A stretch of DNA of 38,819 bases from an uncultured SAR116 cluster alpha proteobacterium (GCA_902615995.1 CACMRF010000011.1:1-38819), one strand, 5' to 3'; positions 1-8,186 are shown, counted from the stretch's first letter. Numbers and translations: made by a program. Notes: a model not told the origin generated them from the letters alone.

Positions 1-1364
1 CTCAAATTCCTTCCTTATTACTAGCAATATCTACTGCAATAATTGTTACAAGAATATCCTCAAATCATGATTTATCAGAACAAATAGGATCTCAAATAGG
101 TGTTAAAGAAGCCTGGTTACCTAGTTCTGCAGTTCTATTTTTAATTGGAATGATACCTGGAATGCCAAATTTTTTATTTTTAATAGCTTCATTTTTATCA
201 CTTCTAATTTGGTATTATTTATACAAAAATAAGTTCAATGAAGAAGCTGGAGGAGAAATATTAACAGATGATGGAAAACCAGTTTTAGACCAACCTGAAA
301 CAAATAATAATATAAACCTTGATGAAATATCAGACAATTCTCAGATTTCTATGCAATTAGGTTACGGACTTATACAATTAGTTGACGATAATAATGAAGG
401 ACCTTTAATTTCAAGAATAACCGGAGTTAGAAAGCAATTATCAAAGGAACTTGGTTTTATTGTTCCACAGGTTAGAGTTAGAGATGATTTAACATTAGAC
501 TCCAACACGTATAGGATAAGAATTGGACAAACTATAGTTGGTGAAGATAAAATTTATCCAAATTTACTTTTAGCTATTCCAAGTGATAATTCACAAACAA
601 AAATAGAAGGTATTAATGTAAAAGACCCTAGTTTTAAAATGGATTCTACTTGGATAGAAAAACATGAAGTTTCTAAAGCAGAAAGTCTCGGATACATGGT
701 AGTCGAACCAGAAGCAGTCATCGCAACACATCTAAATCAACTATTAAATAAGTATTCTAGTGAGTTAATCGGACAGGATGATGTACAATCATTACTTGAC
801 AATTTAAGTAAGACATCCCCTCAATTAGTATCTCTAACTGTACCAAAAATTTTTCCTTTAAATATTTTGACCACAGTTCTTAAATCTTTATTAACAGAAA
901 GAATTCCTATAAGTGACTTAAGAAAAATTCTTGAAAAATTATCTAGTGTAAATAATAAAAATTTGTCACCTTATGAACTAGCTGAAATTGTTAGGCCATC
1001 GGTAGTAGGTTTGTTAATTCAGCAATTAGCTCCATTAAATCAAGCATTACCAATAATTACATTTTCAGGAAATTTAGAACAAATGATTTTAAATATAGCC
1101 AATCAATCCGGAGAAAATGGATTGATATTAGAACCGAGTCTAATTCAAAAAATAGTAAGTTCAATAAATAGTAGTATAGAAAAATTACAAAATGAAAACA
1201 AAAAACCTGTTTTAATAACTGCCCCTGCAATTAGAAAAGATATTTCATTAATGTTAAGACAGCATATTAATAATGTAGATGTACTATCTTTTACAGAGTT
1301 ACCTGATGATAAAAAAATTGATGTAGTAGCAACAATTAACCTTGATCAAGAAGATACAAATTAA
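1..1364 (+). CDS. flhA: Flagellar biosynthesis protein FlhA, 5' end outside window
   Basis: FlhA is the large inner-membrane export-gate protein of the flagellar type III secretion system; its cytoplasmic domain docks chaperone-substrate complexes. The frame is open from base 3, so the gene starts before the window. An in-frame ATG at 150 is internal, because the codons before it still read FlhA-like sequence (QIPSLLLAISTAIIVTR, then WLPSSAVLFLIGMIPGMP). About 453 residues are visible of a family length near 690. They comprise the end of the membrane region, with a last hydrophobic segment around FLFLIASFLSLLIWYYLY, and the whole cytoplasmic part, including a region rich in I/L/V repeats near the C terminus. 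flhF follows 17 bases later with a GGAG ribosome site, so the genes are probably co-transcribed. Identification is by recognised family sequence and context. Confidence 0.95.
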   Translation, partial: QIPSLLLAISTAIIVTRISSNHDLSEQIGSQIGVKEAWLPSSAVLFLIGMIPGMPNFLFLIASFLSLLIWYYLYKNKFNEEAGGEILTDDGKPVLDQPETNNNINLDEISDNSQISMQLGYGLIQLVDDNNEGPLISRITGVRKQLSKELGFIVPQVRVRDDLTLDSNTYRIRIGQTIVGEDKIYPNLLLAIPSDNSQTKIEGINVKDPSFKMDSTWIEKHEVSKAESLGYMVVEPEAVIATHLNQLLNKYSSELIGQDDVQSLLDNLSKTSPQLVSLTVPKIFPLNILTTVLKSLLTERIPISDLRKILEKLSSVNNKNLSPYELAEIVRPSVVGLLIQQLAPLNQALPIITFSGNLEQMILNIANQSGENGLILEPSLIQKIVSSINSSIEKLQNENKKPVLITAPAIRKDISLMLRQHINNVDVLSFTELPDDKKIDVVATINLDQEDTN

Positions 1365-1381
1365 ATTATGGAGATATTAAA

Positions 1382-2524
1382 ATGACGCAACATAAAGTTT
1401 TATCAGATGATAGCATGACTGCAATGGATGAAATTGCTAGGGTTTTAGGCCAAGATGCTGTAATTTTATCTACAAAAAAAATAGGTCAAAAAATTGAAAT
1501 CATTGGTTCAAATGATATTAAAGATATTTTAAAATCAAGTAAAAAAAATCCAAACAAACCTGACTTTAAAGAACTTTTTTCGAAGGCTCCCTTATCTAAA
1601 AATATCTCTAATAGAAGTATTAATAAAGTAATTAAAAATAACAAAAATGAAAAATTAACAGCTGATGAAAATTTTGTTTCAAAGAAAGATTTAGAAATTT
1701 TTAAATGTGAAATTAAATCAATTTTAAATGAGAGTATTATTACTGATCTAAACTCTTTGAATAATCACATTGATGATAATAATTTTATAAAACTTTTAAA
1801 TGAAGGATATTCAAAAAAAACAATAAATTGTATTTTTGAAAACTTAAAAAAAGAAGACACTTCAAGATCAATAAATAATTTTTATAACGTTTTGTCTAAG
1901 AAGCTAACGTTTGATTTAAAAGATAAATTATTAAATTCTAAAACTATTTTAGTTTCTGGTTTATCTGGTGTTGGGAAAACAACAATCTGTGCAAAAATTG
2001 CCTCCTATCTCCTTGATCAATCAATGTCGTCACATAATAATGATAATATTACATTAGTAAATCTTGGAAAAACTTCGCCAAATAAGACTTCAAATTTATT
2101 TAATTTTGGAAGAGTCTTAAATTTAAATGTTTATTCTTTTTCAGAAATTGAAAATCTAGATAAATATATTTCAGAAAATAAAAATCAAATAATAATTATT
2201 GATATTTCTAAAGATTTTCTAGGTGACAAAAATTTCAATGATTACTTGAAAATTACATATTTAGATAATAGAAAATTACTTTTGAATGTTATTCAATCTG
2301 GGATTAATTTTAAAAGCTTAGAAAAACAAATGAGTTATCTTGACGGACTAAGCCCTATCAATGTTTTAACTAAACTAGATGAAATTATTGTAAATTCTTA
2401 TGATTTTTCGATGTATCATGATTTAAACTGTAAATTAGGATTGTTGTCCGGAACAAATAAAATAATAGACTCAATTGCTTTTGCAAATAGCCTAATTTTG
2501 GCACAATATATGAAAGAAAATTAA
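1382..2524 (+). CDS. flhF: Flagellar SRP-type GTPase FlhF, with eroded G motifs
   Basis: FlhF is an SRP-family GTPase that places the new flagellum at the cell pole. The 380-residue protein has the usual FlhF N terminus (SMTAMDEIARVLGQDAVILS, residues 11-30), a long low-complexity B linker rich in Lys and Asn (about 50-115), and an NG domain. The P-loop GLSGVGKTT lies at 193-201, and the G4 motif TKLD is near residue 330. Unusually, the G3 position reads IIDISKD where FlhF proteins normally have a DTAG motif. The G2 region that normally reads like DTYRxGAxxQL is replaced by LGKTSPNKTSNLFNFG. GTP binding may survive, but hydrolysis looks doubtful. GGAG about 10 bases upstream supports the start. 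Context (flhA before, flhG after) makes the family call secure. Confidence 0.93.
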   Translation: MTQHKVLSDDSMTAMDEIARVLGQDAVILSTKKIGQKIEIIGSNDIKDILKSSKKNPNKPDFKELFSKAPLSKNISNRSINKVIKNNKNEKLTADENFVSKKDLEIFKCEIKSILNESIITDLNSLNNHIDDNNFIKLLNEGYSKKTINCIFENLKKEDTSRSINNFYNVLSKKLTFDLKDKLLNSKTILVSGLSGVGKTTICAKIASYLLDQSMSSHNNDNITLVNLGKTSPNKTSNLFNFGRVLNLNVYSFSEIENLDKYISENKNQIIIIDISKDFLGDKNFNDYLKITYLDNRKLLLNVIQSGINFKSLEKQMSYLDGLSPINVLTKLDEIIVNSYDFSMYHDLNCKLGLLSGTNKIIDSIAFANSLILAQYMKEN

Positions 2525-2550
2525 TTAATACTTAATAAAAAGGTAAATTT

Positions 2551-3324
2551 ATGACAGAAAGTATTGCTGTATCAAGTGGCAAAGGTGGAGTTGGTAAAAC
2601 AACCATTGCAGTTAATGTTGCTTTGACATTAGCAAAAAAAGGAAACAAGACTTTGCTATTAGATGCGGATTTAGGAATGGCAAATGCACATCTAGTATTA
2701 GGTGTTAATCCAGAAAAAACTCTGGATGATTTCATTAATAAAAAAACTCCTATAAGTAAAATTTCATATAAAATTAACAAAAATTTAGACTTTATATCTG
2801 GAGGAAGTGCTGTTCATTCATTACTTAATCTTGAAAATGCAGAAAGATATAACATAATAAAAAGCTTTAACGAAATCAAAAAAACTTATGATTATATGAT
2901 AATTGATATAGGTGCTGGAGCAGACACTTCTTCAGTTTCGTTTATGTCAGCTGCAAACAAGATAATTACAGTCTTAGTGAGCGAACCAACTAGTTTCGCA
3001 GATGCATATAGTTTAGTTAAAGCAAGTTATTTAGATGAAAGATTAGATAATTTTGGTATTGTTTGGAATATGAGTAACAATGATTTTCAAGCAAAAAATC
3101 ATTTTGAAAAATTTAGTTCAATATCTACTAAATTTTTAGATGTAAAATTAACATACTTAGGATGTGTAAATAACTCAAAATTAATAAGACAGTCAATTTT
3201 GTCAAGAAAACCAATAATTGATAATCAAAATATAAAAGAAACAGAATATTTTGAGATAATTTGTAAAAATTTAAAAAATCTAAAATCAAATAAAAACAAA
3301 AATATTAAATTTTTTGAAGATTGA
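2551..3324 (+). CDS. flhG: Flagellar number regulator FlhG/FleN, MinD/ParA-type ATPase
   Basis: FlhG is a MinD-like ATPase that limits flagellar number and normally stimulates FlhF GTPase. The 257-residue protein opens directly with the deviant Walker A motif [11 protein letters not shown] (residues 8-18, signature Lys11 and Lys16). It has a Walker A' motif [17 protein letters not shown] (about 36-52) typical of FlhG, and Walker B near IIDIGAG. It lacks the N-terminal extension that usually carries the DQAxxLR activator motif for FlhF, since the protein starts only seven residues before the P-loop strand. The C-terminal stretch is rich in Lys, Asn and Ile and could be the membrane-targeting helix. 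An AAGG site precedes the ATG. The next gene begins one base after this stop codon. Confidence 0.92.
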   Translation: MTESIAVSSGKGGVGKTTIAVNVALTLAKKGNKTLLLDADLGMANAHLVLGVNPEKTLDDFINKKTPISKISYKINKNLDFISGGSAVHSLLNLENAERYNIIKSFNEIKKTYDYMIIDIGAGADTSSVSFMSAANKIITVLVSEPTSFADAYSLVKASYLDERLDNFGIVWNMSNNDFQAKNHFEKFSSISTKFLDVKLTYLGCVNNSKLIRQSILSRKPIIDNQNIKETEYFEIICKNLKNLKSNKNKNIKFFED

Positions 3325-3325
3325 A

Positions 3326-4033
3326 ATGAATAACTATCATAAAATCATTGGTCCAAATGTTGAAGATTTAATTAAAAACAACTACGAGCTTGTCAAGAAA
3401 ATTGCATGGCACCTTCATGGAAGAGTTCAATCTATAATTGATATTGAAGATCTGATTCAAATTGGAATGATAGGATTAATTTCTGCTGCACAAAATTATA
3501 AACCAGTGAAAGATGCTTCTTTCAGTTCATATGCAAGCTTAAGAATCAGAGGTGAGATAGTTGATTATTTAAGAAAGAATTCAAGTTTATGTAGATCAAC
3601 TATTAAAATGAAAAAAACAGCTGAAAATGCTATTGAAAATTTAAATAAAAAACTTGGAAGAGAACCCGACAGTATAGAAATTGCAAAAGAAATTAATATA
3701 GAACATGATAAATATTTACAATGGGAAGCAGCTTTTCAAGCAAGCACTATTAAAAATATTGATGATATTTATGATGAATTTTCTTATTGGTTTGCTAGTA
3801 ATGAGGATAGTCCAGAACAAAATATAAATAACAAAGAATTAAAAGAAAATCTAAAAAAGTCTTTGTCTTATCTGAATGAGAAACAAGCAATACTTATTCA
3901 ACTTTACTATGTTGAAGAATTAAATATTTATGAAATTGCAAAAATTTTAGAAATTTCTACTGGAAGAGTTTCACAAATTAAATCATCAGCTTTAAGGTTA
4001 ATTAGATCAAAAATTATAGATGAATTAAATTAA
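3326..4033 (+). CDS. fliA: RNA polymerase sigma factor FliA (sigma-28)
   Basis: FliA is the flagellar sigma factor that transcribes late class genes such as flagellin. The 235-residue protein shows sigma region 2 (DIEDLIQIGMIGLISAAQNY, then FSSYASLRIRGEIVDYLRK), a region 3 segment with LGREPDSIEIAKEI, and region 4 near the C terminus (LNEKQAILIQLYYVEEL, then an ISTGRVSQIKSSALR helix-turn-helix). The start is placed at the ATG at 3326, two bases after the flhG stop and behind a GAAGA sequence. A TTG four codons upstream would overlap flhG. The order flhA-flhF-flhG-fliA is shared with many polarly flagellated Proteobacteria. No convincing sigma-28 promoter was recognised elsewhere in the window by eye. 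Confidence 0.93.
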   Translation: MNNYHKIIGPNVEDLIKNNYELVKKIAWHLHGRVQSIIDIEDLIQIGMIGLISAAQNYKPVKDASFSSYASLRIRGEIVDYLRKNSSLCRSTIKMKKTAENAIENLNKKLGREPDSIEIAKEINIEHDKYLQWEAAFQASTIKNIDDIYDEFSYWFASNEDSPEQNINNKELKENLKKSLSYLNEKQAILIQLYYVEELNIYEIAKILEISTGRVSQIKSSALRLIRSKIIDELN

Positions 4034-4035
4034 AT

Positions 4036-4416
4036 ATGAATAAGTTGGAAATGCAAATTCAATCTATAGATGTTAGATATGATAGCAATCCTAATATTAT
4101 GTACTATAACTTGTCATGCAGTTTGTTAAATGTCTATAAAGGTAGATGTGACTTGTTTTTAGTTAATTCAAATACTAATCTAAAACAAGAATTATTAATA
4201 AAACATAACAGAGCAATTATGGAAGGTAATTTAATTGCTGAGGATCATTTTTTTGAAAAATTCCATACCTTATTTTCAATGAAATTTGATAAACCTGGTA
4301 AAATTGATTTATACATTGGTGAAAATCTTAAAATTAACAATCAAGGTATATTAGAGATAAAAGATGAAATAATTACAGTAATTAATAATTACAAAATTTA
4401 TTTACCATTATTATAA
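4036..4416 (+). CDS. Hypothetical 126-aa protein at end of flhA-fliA operon
   Basis: I do not recognise this family. The protein has no signal peptide or membrane segment and a mixed composition of alternating beta-strand-like stretches (QIQSIDVRYD, YYNLSCSLLNVYKG, GKIDLYIGENLKI, EIITVINNYKIYLPLL). This suggests a small all-beta cytoplasmic protein. It starts two bases after the fliA stop, so it belongs to the same transcript, and it ends two bases before the convergent flgF-like gene. Position alone hints at a flagellar role, such as a chaperone or regulator of FliA, but nothing in the residues proves it. Confidence 0.75.
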   Translation: MNKLEMQIQSIDVRYDSNPNIMYYNLSCSLLNVYKGRCDLFLVNSNTNLKQELLIKHNRAIMEGNLIAEDHFFEKFHTLFSMKFDKPGKIDLYIGENLKINNQGILEIKDEIITVINNYKIYLPLL

Positions 4417-4418
4417 CT

Positions 4419-5237
4419 TTATCTGTCTATAAGTCTTTTTGTGATATCTATCTCAGCTTGTAACAATCTTGAATTTCCTGAATAAGCTTGTTGATATTTT
4501 AACATCTTTACTAACTCATCTGTAATTTCTACATTGGATCCCTCTAAAAATCCTGGGATTATTTCACCCATATTTTCCTCTAATGCTATTCCAACTATAG
4601 GTTCACCTGATTTAGTTGTAGGTGTGAAAAGATTATTTCCTTCAGATTGTAGCGCTTCAATATTTTCAAAAGAAGTAAGAGGTATTTTGGCAATTACAAC
4701 TTCTTCATCTAATCCATAAATAGCTTTTAAAACGCCTGATGACGATACATTTATGTTTGTAAGAATTCTTTCATTACCAAGTACGTCCTTCTTTATTGGA
4801 GGTATTGTTACTTTTTCTAAAATAGCTGGATTATATGTGGCATTACCTATAACTGGATGTGCAAGAAGATTTAAACCTTGCTGATTTATAATCTCTCCAT
4901 CACTTGATAATCCTAAACTTCCATCTCTTGTATAAAATTTATTTTCAGTATTATTTGCACCAGCTAATGTTAAAAAACCTTGTCCACTTATTGCTAAATC
5001 TAACGCTCCATTAGTCTGCTTAAGAGGTCCCTGAAACATCTGTTTCCTAGGAGTATCATTAATTACCCCCATCCCTGCAAATCCCTTTGGATTATCACCA
5101 ATGTTCTTAGAATATATATCTGAAAAATTACTATAACTTTTTTTAAATGCAGTCGTATTAATATTAGCAATATTGTTTGAAACAAGAGAGATGCCCCTCA
5201 TATTTGCATTTAATGATGATTTTATTATATTTAACAT
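4419..5237 (-). CDS. flgF: Flagellar basal-body rod protein, FlgF/FlgG family
   Basis: This is a structural protein of the flagellar rod or hook, exported by the flagellar secretion system. Residues 1-35 carry the rod-family N-terminal signature: SSLNANMRGISLVSNNIANI followed by NTTAFKKSYSNF. A central conserved stretch GPLKQTNGALDLAISGQGFL is near residues 70-90. The C terminus has LEGSNVEITDELVKMLKYQQ and AYSGNSRLLQAEIDITKR, the usual coiled-coil partner of the N-terminal helix. The length (272 aa) fits FlgF or FlgG better than FlgE, and I favour FlgF without certainty. It is on the opposite strand to flhA-fliA, convergent with the 126-aa gene and divergent from the NHLP-like gene. The 82-base gap between the latter two should hold both promoters. 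Confidence 0.85.
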   Translation of the reverse strand: MLNIIKSSLNANMRGISLVSNNIANINTTAFKKSYSNFSDIYSKNIGDNPKGFAGMGVINDTPRKQMFQGPLKQTNGALDLAISGQGFLTLAGANNTENKFYTRDGSLGLSSDGEIINQQGLNLLAHPVIGNATYNPAILEKVTIPPIKKDVLGNERILTNINVSSSGVLKAIYGLDEEVVIAKIPLTSFENIEALQSEGNNLFTPTTKSGEPIVGIALEENMGEIIPGFLEGSNVEITDELVKMLKYQQAYSGNSRLLQAEIDITKRLIDR

Positions 5238-5319
5238 ATCAAATTATTGCAATTATTGTACCAAATAATATTTAAACAAAATTTGAAAAAAGTTTAAATA
5301 TGAAATAATAATAATAACC

Positions 5320-5709
5320 ATGTCATCACAATCTAAAAACAAAGAACTAATTGTCTCAACTAAAGCAAAAGAACAGTTGCCAGTAAAATATAATGAAAGC
5401 TCAGTTTTAGATTTAGTTGATAATGAAATTTTTCTAGAAAATAGAAATGAAGTTAAAAAATATTTACCAGAAATATTAGGAAGAGTTTTAGCAAGAATAT
5501 GGATAGATGAAAATTTTAAAGATACTTTTAAGAAGGATCCTTTAAAAGCTCTATCTGACAATGGCGTTTTCTTACCTGATGAAATGTTTTTAGAATTTCA
5601 AAAACCTGATACAAAAAGACCTAAAATTGTCGTTTATGAAAGAAAAGGTAAATCAAATTTTAAAGTTAGAGTTGTTCAACTTCAACTAATAATGATGGCT
5701 GGGAGATAA
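5320..5709 (+). CDS. NHLP-leader-like (nitrile hydratase alpha/TOMM leader-type) orphan protein
   Basis: The 129-residue protein has a segment (about 50-95) that reads like the nitrile-hydratase-derived leader family: LARIWIDENFKDTFKKDP followed by LKALSDNGVFLPDEMFLEFQ and a KIVVYE strand. The pattern of W/F-K at the helix, then DPxxAL, then G-(I/V)-x-(L)-P is the family hallmark. The remainder (about 107-129) is a basic and hydrophobic tail ending in QLQLIMMAGR. There is no cysteine anywhere, so it is neither a functional nitrile hydratase subunit nor a cysteine-cyclised precursor. No YcaO, lanthionine synthase or radical SAM gene is near. It sits divergent from flgF and four bases before a Sel1-like gene, and its final GGGAG bases appear to serve as that gene's ribosome site. 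Function unknown. Confidence 0.8.
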   Translation: MSSQSKNKELIVSTKAKEQLPVKYNESSVLDLVDNEIFLENRNEVKKYLPEILGRVLARIWIDENFKDTFKKDPLKALSDNGVFLPDEMFLEFQKPDTKRPKIVVYERKGKSNFKVRVVQLQLIMMAGR

Positions 5710-5713
5710 ACTT

Positions 5714-6334
5714 TTGAAAATTAGTAATATTATACATTTCTTTCTGATGATCCTTTATCTTATAATATTATCAAACAAGTCATATAGTAATAATCATAAT
5801 AATAACCTTGAAAACGTATATGAGCATTTAAGAAATAAACAATTTACTGAAGCTATTAATAATCTTAGAGACCTCTCAGAAAAAAACAAGATAGAAGCTC
5901 AATTACTTTATGCAAAAATACTCTATTCAGGAGAAATCACTACTCAAGATTTTGAAATGTCTTATTTTTGGGCAAATACGTCTAAACTTGGTGGATTAAC
6001 AAAAAGTTCAAACATCATAAGTAAATTAAATGATTTAATAGATGAAGAGAACAAATTGAAAATTAATGAAAAAATTAGAATATTTCTTAACAAAACTGCT
6101 CTAGCTGGAGATAAGCTAGCAATTGTACAAATTGCAAAATGGAATATAGAACTTTCACCTGAGCCAAATTTTGAAAATGCTTATAAGTGGTACAATATTG
6201 CAGTAGCTCTTGGCATAAAATCAGCTAAAATTAAAAGAGATGAAATGATTGAAAATATTGAAAAACAAAGATTATTTGAAATTCAAAAAGAATCTATTAA
6301 GATTTTCAATAAAATCAACGATCTTGGAGGTTAA
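5714..6334 (+). CDS. Secreted Sel1-like/TPR repeat protein
   Basis: The 206-residue protein starts with TTG, supported by GGGAG eight bases upstream inside the end of the preceding gene. A signal peptide is evident: a basic start, a hydrophobic core FFLMILYLIILSNKSYS, then a polar Asn-rich stretch. The rest is helical, with Sel1-like repeats: AEAINNL-type and LLYAKILYSG (about 65-85), FEMSYFWANTSKLGG (about 85-105), and ENAYKWYNIAVALGIKSAK near 157-175. Such repeats mediate protein contacts in the periplasm or at the membrane. It is two bases ahead of the next small gene. I infer a periplasmic scaffold, possibly linked to flagellar assembly or motor proteins through context only. Confidence 0.8.
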   Translation: MKISNIIHFFLMILYLIILSNKSYSNNHNNNLENVYEHLRNKQFTEAINNLRDLSEKNKIEAQLLYAKILYSGEITTQDFEMSYFWANTSKLGGLTKSSNIISKLNDLIDEENKLKINEKIRIFLNKTALAGDKLAIVQIAKWNIELSPEPNFENAYKWYNIAVALGIKSAKIKRDEMIENIEKQRLFEIQKESIKIFNKINDLGG

Positions 6335-6336
6335 GT

Positions 6337-6531
6337 ATGTATAAAGTTCATTGGATTATTGATGGCATTGCTAATGTTAACGAAAAAACTCAAGAGGATG
6401 CTGAAAATATAATTAATTCAAAAATTCAAAAATTTTTATCTGAACATTCTGATTTTTTTGATAAAATTGGTGCTAAAGCAATTCAAGGTAAAGCTTATTT
6501 ACCTGGAAAAGATGAAGAAAATGGGAAATAA
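6337..6531 (+). CDS. Hypothetical 64-aa protein
   Basis: Not recognised. A strong GGAGG site sits inside the end of the upstream gene, seven bases before the ATG, which supports translation. The protein is soluble-looking: a first strand YKVHWIIDGIANV, a helix TQEDAENIINSKIQKFLSEH, then FFDKIGAKAIQGKAYLPG. It has no cysteine and no membrane segment. Its last 20 bases overlap the start of the next gene, so translational coupling is likely. Confidence 0.7.
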   Translation: MYKVHWIIDGIANVNEKTQEDAENIINSKIQKFLSEHSDFFDKIGAKAIQGKAYLPGKDEENGK

Positions 6532-6808
6532 ATTTTTAATTTTCAGTATATTAATTTTGTTTGTTTTAAATTCACAATTCAGTTTTGGAAGTGGCAAAAT
6601 TTATGGTAAGTCGCAAACAATTAATAAAGAATATAAAAAATATGAATTATGTCGGTTAAAAAAAGTTGAAATCAACCTAAAAGACGGAAAAAAAGATGGA
6701 TATAAATGTATATTTAGAAGGCAATTAAAAGGCAAAGATGTAACAGTAATGCAACCATCGCCACAGTGTCAAACTAGTTTCAAATGTAAAAGAGAAGATC
6801 AAAATTAA
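6512..6808 (+). CDS. Small secreted four-cysteine protein
   Basis: The 98-residue protein is unrecognised. The start is placed at the ATG at 6512, where a basic n-region (MKKMGNKF) leads into the hydrophobic core LIFSILILFVLNSQFSFG of a signal peptide. A longer reading from 6458 would put an extra charged peptide before the signal and is less likely. The mature part is strongly basic and has four cysteines (in YELCR, YKCIF, PQCQT and FKCKR), spaced as two possible disulphide pairs. It overlaps the preceding 64-aa gene by 20 bases. A periplasmic location with disulphides is inferred; function unknown. Confidence 0.72.
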   Translation: MKKMGNKFLIFSILILFVLNSQFSFGSGKIYGKSQTINKEYKKYELCRLKKVEINLKDGKKDGYKCIFRRQLKGKDVTVMQPSPQCQTSFKCKREDQN

Positions 6809-6896
6809 ATATCAAATATTAATTTTTACACTTTTAATTATTATATGTTTTCAATTACTTATAGACAAATGTGAGAGTGTAGTATAAACTTTAAAT

Positions 6897-7280
6897 ATGG
6901 ATAATTATGAAGTAAATGTATTAACTAGAAAAGGTGGTTGGAAAAAACTACCTCAAGAGGTAGTTCAAAACAAAGATGAATTAAGATTGAATAACTCTGA
7001 TAATCTTGACATTAATGTTAGCGAAGATAATTTTGATAGTAACAACCTTGATGTTTCTAACAGCAATTTATTTGAGAATTTTACGGAAATTAGTGGTATT
7101 ATTAATAAGTTAAAAAGTGTAGAAAAAGAGAAAAATGAATTAATTTGTGAATTAGATGAATTAATGAAAAGTTTTGAGATTAGAAAAAATAATCTTGATA
7201 AGAAATTGACAAATATTCAAAGAGAAAAAGAAATGTACGACAAAGCAATAAATTTAATTACATCATTAAAAAACGTTTGA
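6897..7280 (+). CDS. Coiled-coil partner protein of the adjacent ParA-type ATPase
   Basis: The 127-residue protein has an N-terminal basic patch (VLTRKGGWKKLPQEVV), an acidic Asn/Asp-rich linker (about 30-60), then a continuous heptad-like helix from about residue 68 (INKLKSVEKEKNELICELDE, and on through SFEIRKNNLDKKL) to the C terminus. No enzyme motif is present. It ends three bases before the ParA gene, so the two are surely co-expressed. By analogy with other ParA systems, a small coiled-coil neighbour often acts as the cargo adaptor or ATPase activator, and the basic N-terminal patch is the sort of element that can stimulate a ParA ATPase. That role is inference. Confidence 0.75.
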   Translation: MDNYEVNVLTRKGGWKKLPQEVVQNKDELRLNNSDNLDINVSEDNFDSNNLDVSNSNLFENFTEISGIINKLKSVEKEKNELICELDELMKSFEIRKNNLDKKLTNIQREKEMYDKAINLITSLKNV

Positions 7281-7283
7281 TTT

Positions 7284-8036
7284 ATGGTTAACATTTCAAA
7301 TAAAGAAACTGCCAAATCTATATTTATCGCAAATGTTAAAGGTGGAGTTGGCAAAAGTACTTTAAGTATCATGTTAGCAAGAGCTCTAGCATTAAATTTA
7401 CCTCCTCAAAACATCACCGTTATTGATACTGACTTACAAAGAACAACAACAGAGTTTTTATCTGCTAGTAACCCCGAAATTAATATTGAGTTTGTTCCAA
7501 TTACGCCAGCTTTTGAAAATACAAACATTGCACTACTTCAACAGTTTATTAAACAGAATAGCTTTAAAAACGGTCATGTAGTCATAATCGACACACCAGC
7601 TGGGACATCTCAACGACTTTGGAACTTAGTTGGTGAAAGCTATTGTGTACTTATACCAACTTCATTGAGTAATGCTGACTTAGCACCAACTGAAAGTTTT
7701 ATTAAAAGTATGGATAAAGTTAAGGCAAGATATAACCAAATTTATCCTCATTTAGTGGTTTGCCCGAATAAAATACCATTTGGTCAAAAAGATTACTCCA
7801 TTATGGCAAAAAGACTTTCTAATCATGACGTTGTCATCGGACCAGCTATAAGAGATTTAGCTAGTGTTAGACATTTTTATAATGGAAATTATGATATAAG
7901 AGAAGGTGAAAATGCTGGTGAAGATTTTGGCAAATTTGGTGATTTTGTTAACAAATTTGTAATAAAAGGTGAATTAGATAAAATTTACCATAATGGTAAG
8001 AATAATTTAAATGTTGTTCCTTTTTCAAAAGGATAA
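7284..8036 (+). CDS. ParA/MinD-family ATPase, orphan (no ParB)
   Basis: The 250-residue protein has the deviant Walker A motif NVKGGVGKST (residues 17-26, signature Lys19 and Lys24), Walker A' VIDTDLQRTTTEFL, and Walker B HVVIIDTPAG. This places it in the ParA/MinD group of ATPases that position cargo by dimerising on DNA or membrane. Its Walker A' region differs from the FlhG of this window ([10 protein letters not shown]), and no ParB or parS was seen. It lies between flagellar genes, directly behind a coiled-coil protein and before a cyclic-nucleotide-binding gene and fliL. An orphan ParA that positions a polar organelle, such as chemoreceptors or the flagellar pole, is plausible; chromosome segregation is unlikely. 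Confidence 0.88.
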   Translation: MVNISNKETAKSIFIANVKGGVGKSTLSIMLARALALNLPPQNITVIDTDLQRTTTEFLSASNPEINIEFVPITPAFENTNIALLQQFIKQNSFKNGHVVIIDTPAGTSQRLWNLVGESYCVLIPTSLSNADLAPTESFIKSMDKVKARYNQIYPHLVVCPNKIPFGQKDYSIMAKRLSNHDVVIGPAIRDLASVRHFYNGNYDIREGENAGEDFGKFGDFVNKFVIKGELDKIYHNGKNNLNVVPFSKG

Positions 8037-8186
8037 TTAACTGTTTTTTCTTGAACCTAACTGAGCCAACCAACTATCTGTAGTTATAAATAAGACTTTG
8101 TGATCAACTTTAGAAATTAAACCTTCTTTATTTTGAAGAATTTCTAAAAAATCTTCATTTTTTTTATTATCAATGTTTGTTTCCAT
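8037..8186 (-). CDS. Putative 49-aa protein, convergent with ParA gene
   Basis: A 49-codon frame begins with METNIDNKKNEDFLEILQ and ends LFITTDSWLAQLGSRKNS. Its stop codon abuts the stop of the ParA gene with no base between, and its start faces the start of the cyclic-nucleotide-binding gene across a 115-base AT-rich gap. The amphipathic, balanced composition looks protein-like, but there is no Shine-Dalgarno sequence. TATAAT lies immediately before the ATG, so it would need a leaderless mRNA or another start. Not recognised; moderate to low confidence. Confidence 0.45.
   Translation of the reverse strand: METNIDNKKNEDFLEILQNKEGLISKVDHKVLFITTDSWLAQLGSRKNS

Noticed and set aside
150..152. 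ATG at 150 as the flhA start
   Set aside because: The open frame runs back to base 3 and its codons read conserved FlhA sequence, so the gene begins outside the window.
7284..8036. ParA gene as a chromosome or plasmid partition system
   Set aside because: No ParB gene or parS-like repeats are near, and the neighbours are flagellar or signalling genes.
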